Shown piece after piece: positions 58,892 to 64,000 of a stretch of 64,000 bases of DNA. Below the pieces are notes generated by a model. The model saw only the letters and a list, made by a program, of their open reading frames with translations. It made no database searches and was not told the DNA's origin. The position numbers and the translations under genes were made by a program. The stretch comes from Haloferax marisrubri (GTDB lineage Archaea > Halobacteriota > Halobacteria > Halobacteriales > Haloferacaceae), in the NCBI RefSeq assembly GCF_001469875.2, contig NZ_LOPW02000018.1:126239-190238 (forward strand), given 5' to 3'. Every line of letters begins with the position of its first letter. Within the stretch, counting starts at the first letter, position 1.

Positions 58892-60697
58892 TCAGTCGTC
58901 GACATCAGCGAACGTGACTCCCGTAATCTCGAATCGTGCCCCGCCGGCGTCAGAGTCGGCGACGCTAACGTCCCATCCGTGGGCCTCGGCGACCTGCTTG
59001 ACGATTGCGAGCCCGAATCCGGTACCCGTACGCGAGGTTGTGCGGCCGGCTTCGAAGATGGTGTCGCGGCGCTCGGCTGGGATGCCGACACCGTCGTCCT
59101 CGACGTAGAAGCCGTCCGGAAGTTCACCAACTGTCACCGCCACGCCGTCTCCACCGTGTTCGATGCTGTTCCTGACGAGGTTCTCGACGAGCTGTTGGAG
59201 CCGACTTCGGTCAGCGATGACCGTCGCCGTCACGTCCGTCTGGAGTTCAGCGCCGGCCGTTTCGATGGTCTCCCAGCAGTCGGAGACGAGCGGACCCAAG
59301 GACACCGGTTCCAGTTCACCGACGTTGTCGCCCTTTCGGGCGAGCGTGAGCAGGTCTTCGATGAGGTCGTCGATGCGGTTCAACGCCCGCGCGGCGGTCG
59401 CAAGACGGTCGCTTTCGTGGTCTTGGCGGGCCAGTTCCACGTTCCCAGCAGCCACGTTCAGCGGGTTCCGGAGGTCGTGGCTGACGACGCTCGCAAACTC
59501 GCTCAGCCGCTCGTTTTGGCGCTGGAGCTGTTGCTCTCGCTTTCGCTGTTCGGTCGTGTCGCGATACATCCAGAGGTGGCCGGTCCCCTCGGGGAGTTCG
59601 ATCGGTTCGTAGCTTCGGTTGAGCGTCCGACCGTTCGTCAGAGCGACTGTCTCGTTGTGGATCGACTCTGTCCCGGCGATCAGTTCGTCGACGCGCTCGA
59701 CGAAGCCCTCCGAGTCAACCGCGAGTTCGCTGGCCATCTGCGCCAGTTCCCGACAGTCTGCGCCGATGAGTTCCGTCGACGGTTCCGAGACATCGAACAG
59801 TTCGAGCAGTCGCTCGTTAATGGCGAGGACGGTTCGGTCGCTGTTTTCGGCGAGGACGCCGACCGGGAGCGACCGAATGAGCGTCGAGAGCAGGGCGTTG
59901 GTCCGTTCGAGTTCGTCCTCACGGTGGGTTCGTTCGGTCACGTCCTGGAACAACGAGATGATGCCGACGACCGCACCGTCGTCGTTAGTGATGGTTCGGT
60001 TGTGCCACTCACAGCGGATGTGTTCGCCGTCCTTTCGGACGTTCTCGTCGATGCTGTGGTAGCCGCCCTCCGCGACTGCAAGCTGGTCTGTCACGGCGTC
60101 GACGTTGTCGTAACTATCGTCCGCGACGATGAGTTCCCAGCTGTGGCCGCGGAGTTCCGCTTCGGTATAGCCCAGAATCTCCTCGCCGCGCTCGTTGAGC
60201 CCGACGATTTGGAAGTCGCTGTCGTACTCGAGGACGCCGAGCGGAGACTGTTCGATGAACAGGGAGAGGCGTTGTTCGCTCGTCTCGAGCGCGCGCTGTG
60301 AGCGGTACTGCTCGACCGCGTTTTCGATACGGTTGGCGAGTACGGTGTACTGGCTGGTCCCGTGTTCCTTCTGGAGGTACTCGGTGACGCCCGCGGAGAT
60401 TGCGTCGCTCGCGACCTCCTCGCTTCCCTTGCCAGTAAAGAGGATGAAGGGGAGGTCCGGCGCGTCCTCGCGGAGGGCTTCGAGGAAATCCAATCCGTCG
60501 CGCTCGGGCATGTCGTAGTCCGAGACGACGCAGTCGAACTCCGTGTCTGCCACGCGGTCGAGCCCCTCGGCGACCGAGGTGGCCGTCTCGACCCGGAACC
60601 GGTCGTGTTCCCGTTCGAGGAACGTCGCCGTTAGTTCGGTGAAGTCCTCGTCGTCGTCGACGTACAAGACGACCACCTCGTCCACTAACTCGCTCAT
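58892..60697 (-). CDS. Receiver-PAS-PAS histidine kinase (hybrid sensor)
   Basis: A 601-aa soluble hybrid kinase. N-terminal receiver domain (about residues 1-125): acidic pocket YVDDDEDF, phospho-acceptor Asp in SDYDMPERDGLDF, and LFTGKGSEEV...EYLQKE. Two PAS domains follow (about 140-260 with FIEQSPLGVLEYDSDFQIVG; about 270-380 with LIRSLPVGVLAENSDRTVLA). HisKA has the His in ASVVSHDLRNPLNVAAG (about 410) and HATPase ends the chain (VRNSIEHGGDG, VEDDGVGIP, SRTGTGFGLAIV). The receiver-first order is a common haloarchaeal form. A minus-strand TATA-like CTTAAGTATC (60727-60736) lies 30-39 bases upstream. Confidence 0.92.
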   Translation of the reverse strand: MSELVDEVVVLYVDDDEDFTELTATFLEREHDRFRVETATSVAEGLDRVADTEFDCVVSDYDMPERDGLDFLEALREDAPDLPFILFTGKGSEEVASDAISAGVTEYLQKEHGTSQYTVLANRIENAVEQYRSQRALETSEQRLSLFIEQSPLGVLEYDSDFQIVGLNERGEEILGYTEAELRGHSWELIVADDSYDNVDAVTDQLAVAEGGYHSIDENVRKDGEHIRCEWHNRTITNDDGAVVGIISLFQDVTERTHREDELERTNALLSTLIRSLPVGVLAENSDRTVLAINERLLELFDVSEPSTELIGADCRELAQMASELAVDSEGFVERVDELIAGTESIHNETVALTNGRTLNRSYEPIELPEGTGHLWMYRDTTEQRKREQQLQRQNERLSEFASVVSHDLRNPLNVAAGNVELARQDHESDRLATAARALNRIDDLIEDLLTLARKGDNVGELEPVSLGPLVSDCWETIETAGAELQTDVTATVIADRSRLQQLVENLVRNSIEHGGDGVAVTVGELPDGFYVEDDGVGIPAERRDTIFEAGRTTSRTGTGFGLAIVKQVAEAHGWDVSVADSDAGGARFEITGVTFADVDD

Positions 60698-60885
60698 ATC
60701 TATCCCGCTTGAATGTTCGCTAAGTAGATACTTAAGGGTGGGCGCGGTCGGAGGAACACGACTCTCCCGTGTCGGAGTAGTTGACCTCCACGCTCAGCGT
60801 GACCCGACGAGTCCCAAGAGGGTGATGAGCGCCCGGACATCGAGAAGTGGAACGCAAGTAAACTAGTGTCATTTCACCTCGCTTT

Positions 60886-62382
60886 TCACGACCGCCAGTA
60901 GGACGGCGTCAGTAACACCAGCACCGGAATGATTTCGATCCGACCGACCCACATGAGGAAGGTCATCACGATCTTCGTCGACTGCGGGAACGGCTCGTAG
61001 CTCTCGAGTGGTCCCGCGATTCCGAACGCCGGCCCGACATTGAAGAACGTGGCTGCCGCAGCGCTCATGGCCTCGAATTCGGTGACTGACAGCTGTACTC
61101 GGGATGCGTCGACGACGACGAAGATTGTCGCGACGATGAAGAACACGAGACTAACCAGTGTGTAGGCGTAGATGTCCCGAACCGTCTCTTCGTCGACGAC
61201 GTTCCCACTGTGGCGGACTGGTCGGACCGCGCTCGGATTCGAGGCGGTAAACAGGTCTCGACTGAACGCTTTCACAACGACGAGCCACCGGAGCGTCTTG
61301 ATCGAACAGGTCGTACTACCGGCCATCCCACCGATGAACATACAGACGAACAGGAGATGTTTGGCCGCTGCCGACCAGAGGTTGAAATCCGTACTCGCGT
61401 AACCTGTCGTCGTCATTATCGAAACGACCTGAAAGAGTGCGTGCCGAGCTATCTGTTCGAGGCTTGTATAGGGAGCACCGTCAACCAACAACACCCCCCC
61501 GACACCGACCGTGAAGAACCCGAGCAGTCCGACGTAAAAGCGGAATTCGTCACTATTGCGGAGTCGGTCGAAGTTCCCCTGAAAGGCGAAGTACAGTAGA
61601 ATGAAACTCGTGGCACCGATTGCCATGAACGGGATAATCGCCCACTGAACGGCGGGCGAGAAGGCAGCGATGCTGTCGCCACGGGGTGAAAAGCCACTCG
61701 TCGAGATGGTCGTAAACGCATGCGCTACAGCGTCGTACAGCGTCATCTCCGGCGCGTATCCGATCAAATGGAGTCCGTAGAGAACTGCCACCTGGAGCCC
61801 GGTCAGGCCGATATAGATCTTCCAGAGAAGGGCTGCTGTTTCCGAAATTCGGGGTGTGAGCTTGTTGACGTCCTGAATCTGGGTTTCGGTCTCCATGAGC
61901 TGTGCACCGCCGACGGACAGTTGGGAGAGGACAGCCGTCGCCAGAACGAGAATACCGAGTCCACCGAGCCATTGCAGGACCGCTCGCCACATGAGGATGG
62001 CCCGTGAGTGGCGTTCGAAATCCACGATGACCGTTGCTCCGGTCGTCGTGATTCCGCTCATACTCTCGAATAGGGCGTTCACCGGCGTTACAAGCATTCC
62101 CTCGCCGGCAAGAACAAATGGGACCGCACCGACGAGCGCAATGCTCAACCACGTCAGCGAGACCATCAGAAACGCTTCCCGCGCTCGGAGGTCACGCTTG
62201 TCGGTGAGCTGTTCGAGCCCGACCCCGAGGAGTGCTGTCCCAAGTATCGGGAAGATGAACGGGAGCAGCGCCGTTCCGTCGTAGAGGGCGATTCCAAGCG
62301 GAAGGAGGAGTGGTACCCACAGCCATTTGAGAATCGTCCCGACCAGTCGACAGCTAACCCGCCAATCGACGCGAATTCTCAT
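60886..62382 (-). CDS. trkH: TrkH-family potassium uptake channel subunit
   Basis: A 498-aa membrane protein with about ten to eleven helices and the four pore loops of the TrkH/KtrB family: MSGITTTGATV, TTISTSGFSP, SIMTTTGYASTD and FFNVGPAFG, each with the selectivity-filter Gly. It conducts K+ inward, essential for salt-in haloarchaea. The start overlaps the stop of trkA by four bases (62379-62382), so the pair is one operon. The cytoplasmic GGMAGSTTCSIKTLR loop is typical. Codon use is somewhat less GC-biased than in the central part of the window. Confidence 0.95.
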   Translation of the reverse strand: MRIRVDWRVSCRLVGTILKWLWVPLLLPLGIALYDGTALLPFIFPILGTALLGVGLEQLTDKRDLRAREAFLMVSLTWLSIALVGAVPFVLAGEGMLVTPVNALFESMSGITTTGATVIVDFERHSRAILMWRAVLQWLGGLGILVLATAVLSQLSVGGAQLMETETQIQDVNKLTPRISETAALLWKIYIGLTGLQVAVLYGLHLIGYAPEMTLYDAVAHAFTTISTSGFSPRGDSIAAFSPAVQWAIIPFMAIGATSFILLYFAFQGNFDRLRNSDEFRFYVGLLGFFTVGVGGVLLVDGAPYTSLEQIARHALFQVVSIMTTTGYASTDFNLWSAAAKHLLFVCMFIGGMAGSTTCSIKTLRWLVVVKAFSRDLFTASNPSAVRPVRHSGNVVDEETVRDIYAYTLVSLVFFIVATIFVVVDASRVQLSVTEFEAMSAAAATFFNVGPAFGIAGPLESYEPFPQSTKIVMTFLMWVGRIEIIPVLVLLTPSYWRS

Positions 62383-63716
62383 ACGAGCTCCATAACGCGA
62401 GAGAGGACGTCTGCGGCTACGAAGAGAACGACGTGGTCACCTGCGTTGATGACGGTCCCGCCACGGGGAACGATGAACTCCTGATCGCGAGTGATCGCAC
62501 CGATAACCACATCGGATGGAAGCTCAGCAACGCTCTCGTGGATGGGGCGTCCCGCGAGCACGCTTGCCTCGTCGACCTCGATCTCTAGCACTTCTGCCTG
62601 GCGACCTTCGATGAGCGAGAGGTTTTCGACCTGTCCCTCCTGTGTGAAGCGGACGATTTCCTCCGCGGTCGCTTCACGGGGGTTGATCGCGACGTCGGTT
62701 CCGACCGCTTCGAATAAGCTTGCGTACTGCCCTTGTTCGACGACGGCGACCGTACGAGCGACACCGATGTTCTTTGCGAGCAACGAGACCAAGAGATTCT
62801 TTTCGTCGCTGTCGGTCGCTGCGATGACTGCGTCCGCCCGGTCGATGTGTTCACCGACAAGGAAGTCCACGTCCGTCGCGTCGTGTACCATCACGATTGT
62901 TCCGGGAAGGTCTTCGGCGAGTTGACGGCCGCGATCCGCGTCTTGTTCGATCAGACGAGGTTCGAGGCCGCGCTCTTCGAGCAACCTAGCCGTGTGGTAC
63001 CCGATGTCACTCCCACCAACGACGACGATATCACGAGCCTCATCTGAGGTTTCAGCTGAGGCAACAGTTTTCGAAAACGCTTGGACGCTCTCTGGACTGC
63101 CGATGACGATCACTCTGTTTCCGGCTTCGATTCGTGTCTGTCCACGGGCGATTACGACATCGCCCTCCTGAACTAGTGCTGCGAACGTGAGCGCATCGAA
63201 CTTGTCCGCCTCTTCGACGGTCTGTCCTTCGATTTCACAATCTGCCGCCACCTCGAACTCGGCCATCTGGACGAGTCCACCGGCGAACGGGTCGACGTCG
63301 ACGGCGGCCGGAAGCCCGACGACGCGGACGATATCGTTGGCCGTCAGTAGGTTCGTCGAGACCATGAAATCAACCCCGAACGCCCTCTCTGATCGCGTCC
63401 ACGTATCGAGGAAGTTCGCGTTCCGGACCCGAGCAATAGTGAAGACATCGCCCGTTGTCTTCGCCGTCCCGCAGGTGACTAAGTTCGTCTCGTCGTCGTC
63501 CGTGCTGGCGATGAGCATATCTGCCTCGGCGATGCCTGCCTCTTCGAGTATTCTCAGCGAGGTCCCATCCCCTTTAATCGCCAATATATCACTCGAATAC
63601 GTGAGGTCCTCGACTTTCTCTGGATCAATATCGATGACGATGACGTCGTGACTCTCAGCGAGACTGACCGCAATGTTCGCTCCGACTTCACCGGCCCCGA
63701 CGACGATCACGCGCAT
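62379..63716 (-). CDS. trkA: Trk potassium uptake regulatory subunit TrkA
   Basis: A 445-aa cytoplasmic regulator with two RCK/TrkA-N Rossmann domains (MRVIVVGAGEVGANIA, residues 1-16; DIVVVGGSDIGYHTARLL, about 229-246), each followed by a TrkA-C domain (about 135-220 and 360-440). Binding of NAD(H) or nucleotides to the Rossmann domains gates the TrkH pore. Full length matches two-repeat TrkA proteins. It is the first gene of the minus-strand trkA-trkH operon. Confidence 0.95.
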   Translation of the reverse strand: MRVIVVGAGEVGANIAVSLAESHDVIVIDIDPEKVEDLTYSSDILAIKGDGTSLRILEEAGIAEADMLIASTDDDETNLVTCGTAKTTGDVFTIARVRNANFLDTWTRSERAFGVDFMVSTNLLTANDIVRVVGLPAAVDVDPFAGGLVQMAEFEVAADCEIEGQTVEEADKFDALTFAALVQEGDVVIARGQTRIEAGNRVIVIGSPESVQAFSKTVASAETSDEARDIVVVGGSDIGYHTARLLEERGLEPRLIEQDADRGRQLAEDLPGTIVMVHDATDVDFLVGEHIDRADAVIAATDSDEKNLLVSLLAKNIGVARTVAVVEQGQYASLFEAVGTDVAINPREATAEEIVRFTQEGQVENLSLIEGRQAEVLEIEVDEASVLAGRPIHESVAELPSDVVIGAITRDQEFIVPRGGTVINAGDHVVLFVAADVLSRVMELV

Positions 63717-64000
63717 GGCTGTCCTCTCGACGTAACCATTGGGATACCTAACGGATGGGGCCTACTAAAAGCCGTTCACGACATTTCGGGTCTGGTCTTC
63801 TGAGATGGAACATTCTTGGGTACTGTCCAGATAAGGAATGGGCGAGTAGTCTTGGTTGTGAGACACAATAGGCCTCTCACAAAAGTGAGTATCGACGTCG
63901 CGCTGTTCAAGCACCACGGGGCTGTTCCGGCAACTGTGTTTCTCCACGGAATGGCTCTGGTGAATCACTAGACGGCGGCGGATTCGGTCGTTAATTCAAA
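63717..64000. other. 284-base region at the window end without a recognised gene
   Basis: Up to the window edge no frame looks like a known protein; a 67-codon minus-strand frame (63765-63968) is Ser/His-rich and unlike haloarchaeal proteins. GTACTGTCCAGATAAGGAAT at 63820-63839 looks like the kind of short end sequence seen in insertion elements, but no partner copy or transposase is present here. The trkA promoter should lie just right of 63716. Confidence 0.4.

Noticed and set aside
63820-63839. GTACTGTCCAGATAAGGAAT as an insertion-sequence end
   Set aside because: It looks like an IS terminal repeat, but I find no second copy or transposase in the window, so I do not call a mobile element.

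Overview
This is haloarchaeal DNA, most like Haloferax or a close relative in the Haloferacaceae. The DNA is GC-rich and the proteins are strongly acidic. Several lipoproteins begin with a twin-arginine-like motif followed by a lipobox. Many genes have an A/T-rich TATA-like box 25-33 bases before the start codon with no room for a leader, the usual haloarchaeal leaderless pattern, and I used this to choose starts. RdfA, a Bat-type HTH protein and a DUF6293/HFX_2341-type regulator also point to haloarchaea. I see no rRNA, tRNA, CRISPR array or intact insertion sequence. All names rest on reading motifs and remembered family features; no database search was run.

Bases 1-22717 form a sugar-acid and rhamnoside locus. 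It holds an aldehyde dehydrogenase, two IclR regulators, a GH88/GH105-like unsaturated glycuronyl hydrolase, a Gfo/Idh/MocA oxidoreductase, L-rhamnose mutarotase (RhaM), an amidohydrolase-type lactonase, a zinc alcohol dehydrogenase, an L-rhamnonate dehydratase-like enolase-superfamily enzyme, a luciferase-like (LLM) oxidoreductase, a small membrane protein, a four-gene CUT1-type sugar ABC transporter, a large GH78 alpha-L-rhamnosidase, an FAH-family hydrolase and an SDR dehydrogenase. Together these fit import of rhamnose-containing oligosaccharides, cytoplasmic cleavage, and oxidation of L-rhamnose by the non-phosphorylating diketo-hydrolase route to pyruvate and L-lactate.

Bases 23510-26162 encode RdfA and, from its own promoter, an archaea-specific SMC/Rad50-like protein with a zinc hook but a non-canonical P-loop. 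This is the most intriguing pair in the window. Bases 26293-38902 form a second catabolic locus: an IclR regulator, an M20 amidohydrolase, a creatininase-family hydrolase, a peptide-type ABC transporter whose two ATPases are fused in one chain, a polysaccharide-deacetylase-like hydrolase, a second LLM protein and a second SDR. Its substrate is unknown, but the enzyme set suggests an amide, peptide or N-acyl compound.

Bases 39511-54485 are more housekeeping-like. They hold a PPC-domain protein behind a palindromic promoter, an orphan CARF-HTH regulator, an ABC-2 exporter, a multi-spanning membrane protein, an alpha/beta hydrolase, a Bat-type regulator, five PQQ-like beta-propeller lipoproteins (four as two divergent overlapping pairs), a small membrane protein and a HEAT-repeat/zinc-ribbon protein. 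Bases 54565-56564 look like a decayed maltose/starch locus: a 3' remnant of a MalK-like ATPase abuts a 3' remnant of a GH15 glucoamylase, followed by an apparently intact TrmB regulator. The window ends with two histidine kinases, a UlaG-like metallo-hydrolase and a TrkH-TrkA potassium uptake operon.
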